Assembly: GCA_964619315.1 (NCBI GenBank)
Contig: CAZUEH010000003.1
Span: 46,036 to 110,035 of the forward strand
Origin: Fimisoma sp964619315
GTDB lineage: Bacteria > Bacillota > Clostridia > Peptostreptococcales > Anaerovoracaceae
DNA: 64,000 nt
Reading direction: 5' to 3'
In this document: piece by piece, positions 42,584-51,017 of the stretch
How positions within the stretch are numbered: the first letter of the stretch is position 1
Layout of the letters: each line of letters begins with the position of its first letter
Translations under genes and position numbers: made by a program
Notes under the pieces: model-generated
Database searches by the model: none
Seen by the model: only the letters and a program-made list of their open reading frames with translations
Told to the model about the DNA's origin: nothing

Positions 42584-42607
42584 CTGTTGCGTTTCTTCTG
42601 TTAGGAT

Positions 42608-42778
42608 TTATTTTTTATGGCATACTCCTGCTGATGGGCACCCATCGCACCCACACCCACAGGAATTCTTTCCTTCTCTTTTATCTATGATCATCTTGCG
42701 TATGACTATTATAACTATAAAACCAAGGATGGCTCCCACTACTATGGTTCCTAAATTGTCTCTTATTAAACTAATCAT
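42608..42778 (-). CDS. FeoB-associated Cys-rich membrane protein
   Basis: 56 residues: one membrane helix (GTIVVGAILGFIVIIVIRKM) followed by a short basic stretch and a dense cysteine cluster (SCGCGCDGCPSAGVC) with His at the end. This is the layout of small proteins often encoded beside feoB. Start at 42778 follows GGAGGCACGCAA. It lies 27 bases after feoB on the same strand, at the end of the feoAAB operon. The Cys-rich tail faces the cytoplasm by the charge rule and may handle Fe(II); this is inference. Confidence 0.82.
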   Translation of the reverse strand: MISLIRDNLGTIVVGAILGFIVIIVIRKMIIDKREGKNSCGCGCDGCPSAGVCHKK

Positions 42779-42805
42779 TTGCGTGCCTCCTTTGAGTCTA
42801 TAATA

Positions 42806-44980
42806 TTATGCAAAGCTCTTATTTGTCAATATCTTGCCTTCTTTTGAAGGTCTGAATATCATGTACAACATGCCAGCTGCAATTATTGCTGCCGCTATAA
42901 CTCCGATTGGGTTACCATTTCCTGCTATCAGCATTCCAAATTGATAAATCATAAGAGATACAGCATATGCAAGTCCGCATTGGTAAGCGATTGCAAAGGC
43001 AGTCCATTTGCCATTGTTCATTTCTCTCCTTATTGCTCCTATTGCTGCGAAGCAAGGGGCACATAATAAGTTGAATGCTAAGAATGAGTAAGCTGCAATT
43101 GGTGTATAAAGGGCTGCCATTTGAGGCCAAATCTCGTTACCTGCTTCTGCTACTTCTGAGTATCCGCCTAGCAGAACTCCAAACGTTGCAACCACGTTTT
43201 CTTTGGCAATCAATCCTGTTACAGTAGCAACCGCACTCTGCCAGTTGCCCCATCCAAGAGGTATGAATATCCATGCCACTGCTCCACCAATAACTGCGAG
43301 AACAGAGTTGTTCAAATCCTCTACCATTCCAAATTGGCCGTTTTCCACGCCGAATGCCTGTAAGAACCAAAGTACGATGGCAGATACAAGGATAATTGTT
43401 CCAGCCTTTTTAATGAATGACCATGCTCTTTCCCACATTGAACGAAGTACGTTACCAACTGTAGGCATATGATATGATGGTAATTCCATTACGAATGGTG
43501 CTGGTTCTCCTGCAAAGCCTTTTGTCTTTTTGAGCATGATTCCCGAAAGAATGATTGCTCCCACGCCTATAAAGTATGCACTAGGTGAAACCCACCATGC
43601 GCCATCAAACAAAGCTCCAGCTATGAGGGCAATTATAGGCAACTTAGCGCCACAAGGCACAAATGTAGTTGTCATGATAGTCATACGGCGGTCTCTTTCA
43701 TTTTCTATAGTTCTTGAGGCCATTACCGCAGGGACGCCACAACCAGTTCCTATAAGCATAGGTATAAAGGATTTTCCTGACAATCCGAATTTTCTAAAGA
43801 TTCTGTCCATAATAAAGGCAACACGAGCCATATATCCACAGCCTTCCAAGAAAGCCAAGAATATAAACAGCACTATCATCTGTGGTACAAAGCCTAATAC
43901 TGCTCCAACTCCGCCTACAATACCGTCTAGGATTAAGCCGCTAAGCCAGTCCGCACAATTAAGTGCTTCAAGCAATCCGCCTATTACATCTGGAATACTT
44001 GGCACGTGTAGTCCAAGCAAGCTCCAGCCTTCTCCGAACACTCCATCGTTTGCCCAATCTGTGGCCCAGCCACCTACAGTAGTAACCGACACATAGTAAA
44101 CTATGAACATTACTACAGCAAATATTGGCAATCCCAATATTCTGTTAGTCACTATCTTATCAATCTTGTCTGATGTAGTTGCTTCACCCGTTTTATGTTT
44201 CTTGTAACATCCTTTTAGGAGTGATGAAATATATATGTATCTTTCATTTGTTATAATGCTTTCGCTATCGTCATCCATTTCGGACTCTGCTAACTTAATG
44301 TCCTCTTCAATATGAGCCATGACACTAGCGTCCAATGAAAGTTGTTCTAAAACCTTTTGATCTCTTTCAAAAATCTTAATCGCATACCAACGCTGTTGCT
44401 CGGCTGGCATGTGATGAACAGTAGCCTCTTCTATATGAGCAATTGCGTGCTCAACAACCCCTGAAAATCTATGCTGCGGAATCATTCTTTTGCCAGATGC
44501 CGCCTTGATAGCCGCTTCTGCTGCTTCCATTACGCCATTTCCTTTAAGCGCGGAAATCTCAACTACTGCACAACCCAATTCTCTTGATAATTCTGCCAAG
44601 TTAATTTTGTCGCCATTCTTTTTGACTAAATCCATCATGTTAATAGCAACTACAACTGGAATTCCAAGTTCAGTAAGTTGTGTTGTAAGATACAAGTTTC
44701 TTTCTATATTTGTACCATCAATTATGTTGAGGATAGCGTCTGGTCTTTCGTTTATCAGATAATTTCTGGAAACCACTTCCTCCAGTGTGTATGGGGAAAG
44801 TGAGTAAATGCCAGGTAAGTCCATTATGGTAACCTCTGCATTTTTCTTAAGCTTTCCTTCCTTCTTTTCTACGGTAACCCCCGGCCAGTTTCCAACGAAC
44901 TGATTTGATCCTGTCAAAGCGTTGAACAATGTTGTTTTACCGCTGTTAGGATTGCCGGCGAGAGCAATTGTAATACTCAT
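42806..44980 (-). CDS. feoB: Ferrous iron transport protein FeoB
   Basis: 724-residue Fe(II) transporter with an N-terminal G-protein domain (GNPNSGKTTLFNAL, DLPGIYSLSPYTLEE, NMMDLVKK) and a C-terminal membrane domain with Gate motifs such as PMLIGTGCGVPAVMASRT and FVPCGAKLPIIALI. Length is normal. It is downstream of two feoA genes and upstream of the Cys-rich partner. The promoter region upstream carries DtxR-type palindromes, so iron repression is expected. Confidence 0.96.
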   Translation of the reverse strand: MSITIALAGNPNSGKTTLFNALTGSNQFVGNWPGVTVEKKEGKLKKNAEVTIMDLPGIYSLSPYTLEEVVSRNYLINERPDAILNIIDGTNIERNLYLTTQLTELGIPVVVAINMMDLVKKNGDKINLAELSRELGCAVVEISALKGNGVMEAAEAAIKAASGKRMIPQHRFSGVVEHAIAHIEEATVHHMPAEQQRWYAIKIFERDQKVLEQLSLDASVMAHIEEDIKLAESEMDDDSESIITNERYIYISSLLKGCYKKHKTGEATTSDKIDKIVTNRILGLPIFAVVMFIVYYVSVTTVGGWATDWANDGVFGEGWSLLGLHVPSIPDVIGGLLEALNCADWLSGLILDGIVGGVGAVLGFVPQMIVLFIFLAFLEGCGYMARVAFIMDRIFRKFGLSGKSFIPMLIGTGCGVPAVMASRTIENERDRRMTIMTTTFVPCGAKLPIIALIAGALFDGAWWVSPSAYFIGVGAIILSGIMLKKTKGFAGEPAPFVMELPSYHMPTVGNVLRSMWERAWSFIKKAGTIILVSAIVLWFLQAFGVENGQFGMVEDLNNSVLAVIGGAVAWIFIPLGWGNWQSAVATVTGLIAKENVVATFGVLLGGYSEVAEAGNEIWPQMAALYTPIAAYSFLAFNLLCAPCFAAIGAIRREMNNGKWTAFAIAYQCGLAYAVSLMIYQFGMLIAGNGNPIGVIAAAIIAAGMLYMIFRPSKEGKILTNKSFA

Positions 44981-45007
44981 ATTTATAATTCCTTTCTGTC
45001 TAAAATT

Positions 45008-45229
45008 CTATTCTACTTCAATGTTTTGTGCATCAGCTTTGCGCAAGGATAGTTCGTACCCTCTTACGGTTACTTCTATCGGGTCGCCTAGTGGGGCAAC
45101 CTTTCTTACTTGTAGCTGGACGCCTTTGGTTATTCCCATGTCCATTATTCTTCTTTTTGTTGCACCCTCACCTCTGATTTTAGTGACGGTCATTAACTCT
45201 CCTAGTTTTGCTTCTTTTAGAGTTTTCAC
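45008..45229 (-). CDS. feoA: FeoA domain protein (second copy)
   Basis: 73-residue SH3-like FeoA protein, with MKTLKEAKLGELMTVTKIRGEG and then RRIMDMGITKGVQLQVRKVAPLGDPIEVTVRGYELSLRK. It assists FeoB. It lies 27 bases upstream of feoB and 19 bases after another feoA gene, giving an A-A-B arrangement. The two FeoA proteins share the MxLG-type core but are clearly diverged. Confidence 0.93.
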   Translation of the reverse strand: MKTLKEAKLGELMTVTKIRGEGATKRRIMDMGITKGVQLQVRKVAPLGDPIEVTVRGYELSLRKADAQNIEVE

Positions 45230-45248
45230 TTTTGAGTCCTCCTCGTTT

Positions 45249-45461
45249 CTATACCATTATTTTAGAGGCCATTTCTTTGCTAATAGCCACTCTTGATTCC
45301 TTAACATTTACAATCAAATTGCCTAATGTTGCAGAGATTACTATGATTCTGCCCCCTGGCACAAACCCCAGATTCTCCAAATGGGCTCTAACCTGTTGGC
45401 TGCCTCCTATTTTTCTGATTATCGTTTCTTCGCCTGGGTTCATCAATGCTAAAGGCATCAT
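45249..45461 (-). CDS. feoA: FeoA domain protein (first copy)
   Basis: 70-residue FeoA-type SH3-like protein, with MMPLALMNPGEETIIRKIGGSQQVRAHLENLGFVPG-type start and VISATLGNLIVNVKESRVAISKEMASKIMV at the end. It is the first gene of the feoAAB operon, with AAAAGGAGG before its start, directly downstream of three palindromic operator candidates. Confidence 0.9.
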   Translation of the reverse strand: MMPLALMNPGEETIIRKIGGSQQVRAHLENLGFVPGGRIIVISATLGNLIVNVKESRVAISKEMASKIMV

Positions 45462-45487
45462 CTCGCAAGCCTCCTTTTTATTATTGC

Positions 45488-45505
45488 CCGGTTAGCTTTG
45501 CCTAA
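45488..45505. promoter_or_regulatory. DtxR-type operator candidate 1
   Basis: GGTTAG, six bases, CTAACC: a perfect inverted repeat resembling the half-sites of DtxR/IdeR boxes. It lies 27 bases before the first feoA, downstream of the predicted feo transcription start. Confidence 0.6.
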
Positions 45506-45521
45506 CCAATTGTCTAAAAAA

Positions 45522-45539
45522 TCGGTTAGCCGTTGCTAA
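45522..45539. promoter_or_regulatory. DtxR-type operator candidate 2
   Basis: GTTAGC, four bases, GCTAAC, within a GGTTAGCCGTTGCTAACT stretch; same half-site family as candidate 1. It lies just downstream of the predicted feo start. Confidence 0.6.
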
Positions 45540-45547
45540 CTCCATTT

Positions 45548-45576
45548 ATAAGTTAGCACTAACTAACTATTTTGTC
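45548..45576 (-). promoter_or_regulatory. feo promoter with overlapping operator candidate 3
   Basis: On the minus strand TTGACA (45571-45576), 17 bases, TAACTT. The palindrome GTTAG-CA-CTAAC (45550-45561) covers the -10, so regulator binding here would block transcription of feoAAB. An extra TAAC half-site follows at 45562-45565. Confidence 0.6.
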
Positions 45577-45594
45577 AACATCTTTTTTTATAAC

Positions 45595-45622
45595 TTGAAA
45601 TTTTTTTATCCTGTGTTAGAAT
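45595..45622 (+). promoter_or_regulatory. Promoter of the DtxR-family gene
   Basis: TTGAAA at 45595-45600, 16 bases, TAGAAT at 45617-45622. It lies clear of the three palindromes. Confidence 0.55.
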
Positions 45623-45653
45623 TGAGTAAGATATTTTGCTTAGGAGGATACTT

Positions 45654-46016
45654 ATGAAGATACACGAATCTGCCGAAAATTATTTAGAAACAATCTTTAT
45701 GTTAAAAAATGCTAACGGTTCTGTCCGTTCCATAGATATTGCTAATGAACTGGGTTTTTCGAAACCTAGCGTTAGTGTGGCAATGAAGAATCTCAGAGAG
45801 AATGGATATATAGCTATAGATGGAGATGGCCTTATAACTCTTGAAAAGGATGGCCTTGCTATAGCTCAAAAAATGTACGAACGTCATACTCTGCTTACCA
45901 ATTGGTTGATAACTCTTGGTGTTTCTCCAGAAGTTGCTGCCGATGACGCTTGCCGTGTTGAGCATGTTATCAGTGAAGAGAGCTTTGAAGCAATTAGAAA
46001 CTATACAAAAAAATAA
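45654..46016 (+). CDS. DtxR/MntR-family metal-dependent regulator
   Basis: 120-residue regulator: winged helix (AENYLETIFMLKNANGSVRSIDIANELGFSKPSVSVAMKNL, residues ~5-60) and dimerisation/metal-binding domain with YERHTLLTNWLITLGV and CRVEHVISEESFEAI (His, Cys and Glu ligand positions). It lacks the SH3 domain of DtxR, so it is MntR-like in length. The start at 45654 follows TTAGGAGGATAC; a TTG at 45636 is upstream of that site. It diverges from feoAAB across three palindromes, so it probably represses ferrous-iron uptake when metal is plentiful. Confidence 0.9.
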   Translation: MKIHESAENYLETIFMLKNANGSVRSIDIANELGFSKPSVSVAMKNLRENGYIAIDGDGLITLEKDGLAIAQKMYERHTLLTNWLITLGVSPEVAADDACRVEHVISEESFEAIRNYTKK

Positions 46017-46020
46017 AAAC

Positions 46021-46044
46021 CCGCTTGCTTAAATAAGCAAACGG
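46021..46044. terminator. Terminator between the DtxR-family gene and the second csp
   Basis: Hairpin CCGCTTGCTT / AAGCAAACGG (one mismatch), with a long T run on the minus strand (csp direction) from A-rich sequence before it. Confidence 0.7.
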
Positions 46045-46072
46045 ATTCGTATTGGTTTGTTAATTTTGCGAG

Positions 46073-46285
46073 TTACGCAGTTCTTACGTTAACAGCACGC
46101 ATCTTGCTGCTGTTCTTTGGATCAGCCTCCATGTCGAAAGAAACTTTTTGACCCTCTTGAAGAGTCTTATATCCGTCGCCTTGAATAGCGGAAAAATGCA
46201 CAAATACATCTTCTCCATTGTTGTCATTGGAGATGAATCCAAAACCCTTATCCTCGTTAAACCATTTTACAGTACCTTGATTCAT
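46073..46285 (-). CDS. cspB: Cold-shock protein (CSD family, second copy)
   Basis: 70-residue cold-shock domain with KGFGFISND and DVFVHFSAI, very similar to the copy at 17828-18040. GGAGGTAC precedes the ATG, as in the other copy. A near-consensus promoter at 46412-46440 predicts a leader of about 120 bases, longer than in the first copy, so the two may respond differently to temperature. Confidence 0.93.
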   Translation of the reverse strand: MNQGTVKWFNEDKGFGFISNDNNGEDVFVHFSAIQGDGYKTLQEGQKVSFDMEADPKNSSKMRAVNVRTA

Positions 46286-46411
46286 AATCAGTACCTCCTA
46301 ATATAGATGTTATTCGAAACTATATAATAAAAATACCACGGTCGGTAAGTCAGAAATGAAAATCGACTTACATACAGTGGCAATCAATTAATACATTTAG
46401 AATACTTTGTT

Positions 46412-46440
46412 AGTATATCCGAGTTAGCAAGAAATTGCAA
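46412..46440 (-). promoter_or_regulatory. Promoter of the second cold-shock gene
   Basis: On the minus strand TTGCAA, 17 bases, TATACT. Predicted transcription start near 46405, leaving a leader of about 120 bases. Confidence 0.68.
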
Positions 46441-46468
46441 GCGTTATTTGAAATTTCTTTTTTATTGG

Positions 46469-46501
46469 AAAAAAGCATCTTTACTTAAAAAGATGCTTTT
46501 T
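46469..46501 (-). terminator. Terminator of the MerR-TipAS gene
   Basis: Hairpin AAAAGCATCT / AGATGCTTTT with a ten-base loop and T run on the minus strand, about 28 bases after the stop codon. Confidence 0.85.
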
Positions 46502-46528
46502 GTCTTTTGTTACAATCGAAAACTTCTA

Positions 46529-47284
46529 TTAGTTACAATAAATATTGATGGCATCTCTTAAGAACTCTGTGCATCCTGGTGCAATCTTATCATAGTTGGC
46601 TCTGAAACGATCATCAGCGACATACATTTCTCCAAGTCCTTTGTGGTATTCCTTGCTATAAGCGTGGTAGAAAACGCATAGCCATTGCTTATGCAAATCG
46701 CAAGCCTTTTGGGCATCCTTTCCACTAGGGTCCCCATTTTCAAAGGCTTTTGCCAGCGTAGTTTCAAATTCCTTGAGCAATCTTTCTGCTTCATCGTATT
46801 GCTCTTTGGTTATGCCTTTTAGTTTTGCGTTGGATTTGTCCACTGCGTCATCTCCGTATTTTTGCCTAATTTCTGCACCATATTTTTTCTCATTGTCATC
46901 AATTAAGGTTTGCTTAAACCCTTCAAATTTTTCTTTATCAGACATTGTAGTTTCTCCTTTCATGTCGGCTATAGATTTAGTCACGTTTTCAATCAACGCA
47001 TCTATCCGATTTCTTTTTTGATGAAGGGTGGTCAAATGGCTCTCAAATGCTTTTTCTCTATTAAAAGCTGGAACAGCTAATAAACCCTTAATATCCTCTA
47101 AGGAAAACTCGAGTTCCCTATAAAACAAGATTTGCTGTAGTGTATCAAGTTGTTCCTGGCCGTAGATTCTATACCCTGAGGACGCGACCCTCACAGGTTT
47201 CAAGAGATTGATTTCATCATAATATCTTAAGGTACGCGCGCTGACCCCTGATATCTTTGAAAGTTTATTGATTGAATATTCCAC
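46529..47284 (-). CDS. MerR family regulator with TipAS effector domain
   Basis: 251 residues. The N-terminal MerR HTH (residues 1-70) reads SINKLSKISGVSARTLRYYDEINLLKPVRVASSGYR. A coiled coil follows (~75-110). The C-terminal TipAS domain (~125-251) matches thiopeptide- or other drug-binding globin-like domains, with KYGDDAVDKSN, QWLCVFYHAYSKEYHKGLGEMYVADDRF and APGCTEFLRDAI. It likely activates drug-efflux or its own gene on ligand binding. The target is unknown; the neighbouring hybrid kinase is divergent, 178 bases away. Confidence 0.9.
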   Translation of the reverse strand: MEYSINKLSKISGVSARTLRYYDEINLLKPVRVASSGYRIYGQEQLDTLQQILFYRELEFSLEDIKGLLAVPAFNREKAFESHLTTLHQKRNRIDALIENVTKSIADMKGETTMSDKEKFEGFKQTLIDDNEKKYGAEIRQKYGDDAVDKSNAKLKGITKEQYDEAERLLKEFETTLAKAFENGDPSGKDAQKACDLHKQWLCVFYHAYSKEYHKGLGEMYVADDRFRANYDKIAPGCTEFLRDAINIYCN

Positions 47285-47383
47285 TTTTCCTTACCTCCTA
47301 CATATGAGTATAAACTATTACGTAACGTCAAAGTCAATATATTTTTTAAAAATTTTTCGATGTCCCCGTTATGTGAGAACCGT

Positions 47384-47411
47384 TTGCATAATAGGTATGC
47401 TGTGATATAAT
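47384..47411 (+). promoter_or_regulatory. Promoter of the hybrid kinase gene
   Basis: TTGCAT at 47384-47389, 16 bases, TATAAT at 47406-47411, about 50 bases before the ATG. Confidence 0.65.
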
Positions 47412-47462
47412 ATATGTAATTTATTAACAGATTAAGGTCCATATCTTTTAAGGAGACAACCT

Positions 47463-49289
47463 ATGTTGAATAGAATCAAAAAGAACTTGTTTTTTCTCGT
47501 CTTCATTGCAGCCGGGGTATCTGTCATTATAATTTCCATTTTCGCCAAGTACACGATGCAACACTCTGCTACAACTATCGGTGAAGCCTCCTTGGACAGA
47601 ATGGTTGTTTTGAGCAAATCTGCGGCTATGCTATTTGATGCAGAAGAAGTGAATAATTACGTAACTCCCGAAGATATGGAAAAAGATGGCTATGAAGTTT
47701 TACGTCAAAAGCTCATCGATTTCACGGAAGAAAATGATCTCGAATATACATATCTAATGAGGCTTGATACTGACACTAATATGATGCAGTTCATCGCCGA
47801 TAATGACGATATTAATTTTACAGGACTTTCCACGCCACAGGTGGCTAGAGAGGACACCCCTGATCTAGCTCTAACTGGACAAGCCGCTGCAGTTCCAATA
47901 GGCTCCTATTCAGATGGCTGGGAGGGTTATCTCACTGCGTTTGCTCCACTTTTAGATGCCAATGGTGAACCTACTAACATTATAGCTGGTGTTGATATGA
48001 AAGATGTCTACATTTTGGAAACCCAAAAGGATATTCATGATCTTTCCACTATCATTGTGCTAATGATTATTCTTGCTCTTGCCGCTAGTTTTATCTGCAT
48101 TTTGCTCTATCGCAGAAAAGCAAAGCAAGCAGAGGCAGCGAGCCTTTCAAAAAGTTCCTTCCTGTCCAATATGAGTCACGAAATGCGTACGCCAATGAAC
48201 GCCATTATTGGCATGACTGATTTGGCTAAGCGAAGCAATGATCCGCAGGAAACAGACGAGTGCCTTGAAAAAATCGATTCGGCTGCTCAACACTTACTCG
48301 GTGTAATAAACGATATCTTTGATATTTCAAAGATTGAATCAGGCAAGTTCACTCTTTCTGAAGAAGAGTTTTCGTTTGAACGTGTGCTTGCGACCCTTCA
48401 CGATGTTTCGGACTTTGCTGTGGCAACTAAAAATCAAACACTAATCGTCACTGCAAGTGATGATATTCCTAAATATATGCTCGGCGATTTGCAGCACCTT
48501 ACTCAGGTCGTTACCAATCTACTAAGCAATGCTATTAAGTTCACTCCTGAGGGCGGACAAATTGAAATCAACTTCTCTGTCGCCGAAAAACAAGATGACC
48601 ACATTATTCTACGTTGTCAAGTAATTGATGATGGTATCGGTATCACAGAGGAACAACAGGAAAAATTATTTACACCATTTACCCAAGCTAACGATAGCAT
48701 TACACGTCGTTTTGGCGGCACAGGATTAGGCCTTGCAATTTCTAAAAATATTGTAGAGCAGATGGGTGGTACGATCTCAATAAAATCAAAATTCGGCAAC
48801 GGTTCGACTTTTACATTCACTGCTAAGATTAAATACCTGGAAAGTATTAAAAACAATGACATGCTAACAGACGAATATTGGGAGCATGTAGAAAACGGCA
48901 AAGATATTTTCTTAGGTAAACGATTTTTGATAGTTGAGGATGTGGAACTAAACCGTGAAATCTTAGTTGCTTTTCTCGGTCCTTCTGGTGCCGAATTGGT
49001 CTTGGCCCATAACGGCCTAGATGCCCTTACTCAATTCAAGGATGCCCCGGAAAGTTTCGATGCTATACTGATGGATGTTCAAATGCCAGTCATGGATGGG
49101 TACAAAGCAACAAGGGAAATCCGCTCGCTGGATCACCCTGCAGCAAAAACTATTCCTATCGTTGCCTTGACTGCAAACGTTTTTAAAGAGGATGTCGATC
49201 GCTCTTTTGATGCAGGCATGAACGGACATCTTGGCAAACCGCTCAATCGCAAGGAAGTGTATCGCACTTTATATCAGATTTTATCCTAG
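47463..49289 (+). CDS. Hybrid sensor histidine kinase / response regulator
   Basis: 608 residues. Two membrane helices (residues ~9-28 and ~195-218) frame an outward sensor domain of about 165 residues that resembles a PAS/Cache fold. A HisKA domain follows with H239 in NMSHEMRTPMNAIIGM. The HATPase domain has LLSNAIKFTPEGGQIEI and RRFGGTGLGLAISKN (N, G boxes). The C-terminal receiver has D538 in DAILMDVQMPVMDG and a Lys near the end (GKPLNR). No DNA-binding output domain or HPt protein is nearby, so its phosphate acceptor is elsewhere. Monocistronic. Confidence 0.92.
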   Translation: MLNRIKKNLFFLVFIAAGVSVIIISIFAKYTMQHSATTIGEASLDRMVVLSKSAAMLFDAEEVNNYVTPEDMEKDGYEVLRQKLIDFTEENDLEYTYLMRLDTDTNMMQFIADNDDINFTGLSTPQVAREDTPDLALTGQAAAVPIGSYSDGWEGYLTAFAPLLDANGEPTNIIAGVDMKDVYILETQKDIHDLSTIIVLMIILALAASFICILLYRRKAKQAEAASLSKSSFLSNMSHEMRTPMNAIIGMTDLAKRSNDPQETDECLEKIDSAAQHLLGVINDIFDISKIESGKFTLSEEEFSFERVLATLHDVSDFAVATKNQTLIVTASDDIPKYMLGDLQHLTQVVTNLLSNAIKFTPEGGQIEINFSVAEKQDDHIILRCQVIDDGIGITEEQQEKLFTPFTQANDSITRRFGGTGLGLAISKNIVEQMGGTISIKSKFGNGSTFTFTAKIKYLESIKNNDMLTDEYWEHVENGKDIFLGKRFLIVEDVELNREILVAFLGPSGAELVLAHNGLDALTQFKDAPESFDAILMDVQMPVMDGYKATREIRSLDHPAAKTIPIVALTANVFKEDVDRSFDAGMNGHLGKPLNRKEVYRTLYQILS

Positions 49290-49302
49290 CTAATATACAA
49301 GG

Positions 49303-49328
49303 AGACGCCTTTATATAAAGGCGTCTTT
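49303..49328 (+). terminator. Terminator of the hybrid kinase gene
   Basis: Inverted repeat AGACGCCTTTATATAAAGGCGTCT with a short T tail. Confidence 0.7.
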
Positions 49329-49381
49329 CACATTGAGTTTTCTTTTGGAAAAGCCCTTTTATAGATTAGAGGTCACTCATT

Positions 49382-49753
49382 ATGCTTAACATTAAAAAGC
49401 GTAGTATCTATTTTTTAATATTCGTTTTATTAATTGTAATTGAGGTGTATATTGCCACGTCTGTTCACGACGACTTCATCCGTCCTTATGTTGGTGATCT
49501 TCTAGTGGTCGTAGCGGTCTATTGCTTTGTGCGAATTTTTATTCCAACGGGCGTTTCTATGTTGCCACTATACATATTTCTATTTGCAACTGTAGTAGAA
49601 CTTTTGCAACTCGTTAATTTTAAAAACTGGTTAGGTGTAGAAAACCCTATTTTAGATATTATGTTAGGGTCTACTTTTGACTGGAAAGATATTGGCTTTT
49701 ACGCAATCGGATGTTTTGCGCTTGCCGCAATTAATTTTATTAAATCAAAGTAG
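49382..49753 (+). CDS. DUF2809 family membrane protein
   Basis: 123-residue protein with four hydrophobic segments. The conserved pattern HDDFIRPYVGDLLVVVAVYC and the C-terminal LDIMLGSTFDWKDIGFYAIG match DUF2809, a small integral membrane family of unknown function. It is 10 bases upstream of the CAP-domain protein gene and likely co-transcribed. Confidence 0.85.
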   Translation: MLNIKKRSIYFLIFVLLIVIEVYIATSVHDDFIRPYVGDLLVVVAVYCFVRIFIPTGVSMLPLYIFLFATVVELLQLVNFKNWLGVENPILDIMLGSTFDWKDIGFYAIGCFALAAINFIKSK

Positions 49754-49763
49754 GTGTAGGAAA

Positions 49764-50969
49764 ATGAAAGAATTTATTAAAAGTACAAAAGGTAAAATTG
49801 CAATTGGTGCAATAGTTGTTGCAATAATTGGAATCGTTGTATTCATCCTTTTAAACCAAGGAGCCTTGAAACTAAACGCACAAGCAAAAGGAACAATGAC
49901 GGTTGAATATGGCGAGGCAATTTCTTTAGAGCCAGAAGATTATTTGGACCCACAAAAGGTAGATAAAGACGTTTTAAAAGCAGTAACTGTTGAAACCGAT
50001 GCAGAAAACGAAGCGGAAAAAGAATATCCCGCAATCGGAAAATACAAAGTTACCTTAACATACAAAGATGAGAACAAGATAGTAGATGTCGAAGTCAAGG
50101 ATACAATTGCTCCTGTATTTGGCGAAGAGTTTAAAAGCGAATTAGAAACGCCACTTGAAGTCACTCCAAACTATGACGAACTGTATCTTGCAACTGATTT
50201 GCAAGCTGTAACAATTTCTTGCGAGGACAGTGAGGTTGACTATTCAACTCTCGGGGAATACAAGGCAACTATTGTGGCAACTGATGCATCGGAAAACAAG
50301 GAGACTAAAGAAATTCTCCTAAAGGTCGTAGAGCCATCTATCACTTTTGAAAAGACTGAATTATCATTGACTATTGGTAAAAGTATGGATTTAACTCCAA
50401 CGGTTCTCGGAAAAGATCAAACAGTAACATATAAATCAAGTGATAGTAAGATCGTAAGCGTTGATGAAAAAGGGAAAATCACTGCAGTAAAAACAGGGAC
50501 TGCCAACATTACTGCAACTGCCAACGGCAAAGAAGCTGTCGTAAAAGTTACAGCAACGGCAAAATCAACATCAAGCGCAAGTTCCAGTTTTGGAAGCAGC
50601 GATCCTCGTGCAGCTTTCAACATAATCAATGAGTATCGTAAGCAAAAGGGAATCGCCCCATTAGTATGGAATGGTACCATTGCTCAAGGTGCTCAAATAC
50701 GTGCCAACGAAATGCCTCAATTGTATTCTCATATGCGTCCAAATGGAGATTATGGTCCTAACATATTGGTCGATCTTGGATATATGACAAAACCTGGAGA
50801 TTACAGCTTTGATGAATGTATTGCATACGGTTACCCTACAGCAGAAGGAGTCGTTCGTGGTTGGCAAAACAGTCCTCCGCACAACTCAAGCCTCTTAAAC
50901 GCAAATTCAAAGTATGCTGCAGTTGCTCGATATGGCAATTACTGGGTATTTTTATCAAGTACTAACTAA
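49764..50969 (+). CDS. Surface protein with Ig-like domains and a CAP (SCP/PR1) domain
   Basis: 401 residues. N-terminal membrane anchor or signal (residues ~13-31, IAIGAIVVAIIGIVVFILLN). Residues ~40-205 contain two cadherin/HYR-like Ig modules (DTIAPVFGEEF, DYSTLGEYKATIVATDAS). A Big_2 Ig domain (~210-285) has VTYKSSDSKIVSVDEKGKITAV. A Ser-rich linker precedes a CAP domain (~300-401) with FNIINEYRKQKGIAPLVWNG, YSHMRP and SPPHNSSLLN. The start at 49764 follows GTGTAGGAAA; the longer reading frame upstream overlaps the DUF2809 gene. Function unknown; CAP proteins are often secreted. Confidence 0.85.
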   Translation: MKEFIKSTKGKIAIGAIVVAIIGIVVFILLNQGALKLNAQAKGTMTVEYGEAISLEPEDYLDPQKVDKDVLKAVTVETDAENEAEKEYPAIGKYKVTLTYKDENKIVDVEVKDTIAPVFGEEFKSELETPLEVTPNYDELYLATDLQAVTISCEDSEVDYSTLGEYKATIVATDASENKETKEILLKVVEPSITFEKTELSLTIGKSMDLTPTVLGKDQTVTYKSSDSKIVSVDEKGKITAVKTGTANITATANGKEAVVKVTATAKSTSSASSSFGSSDPRAAFNIINEYRKQKGIAPLVWNGTIAQGAQIRANEMPQLYSHMRPNGDYGPNILVDLGYMTKPGDYSFDECIAYGYPTAEGVVRGWQNSPPHNSSLLNANSKYAAVARYGNYWVFLSSTN

Positions 50970-50981
50970 CCTCAAAACTAA

Positions 50982-51014
50982 AAAACAGCTTTCCCTCGGT
51001 GGGAAAGCTGTTTT
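50982..51014. terminator. Bidirectional terminator between convergent genes
   Basis: Hairpin AAAACAGCTTTCCC / GGGAAAGCTGTTTT with a five-base loop; serves the CAP gene and the Fe-S protein gene. Confidence 0.88.
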
Positions 51015-51017
51015 GGT

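Noticed and set aside
47463..49289. Hybrid kinase as part of a two-gene signalling operon
   Set aside because: No response regulator or HPt gene is adjacent; a hairpin follows the stop, and DUF2809/CAP genes have no signalling domains.
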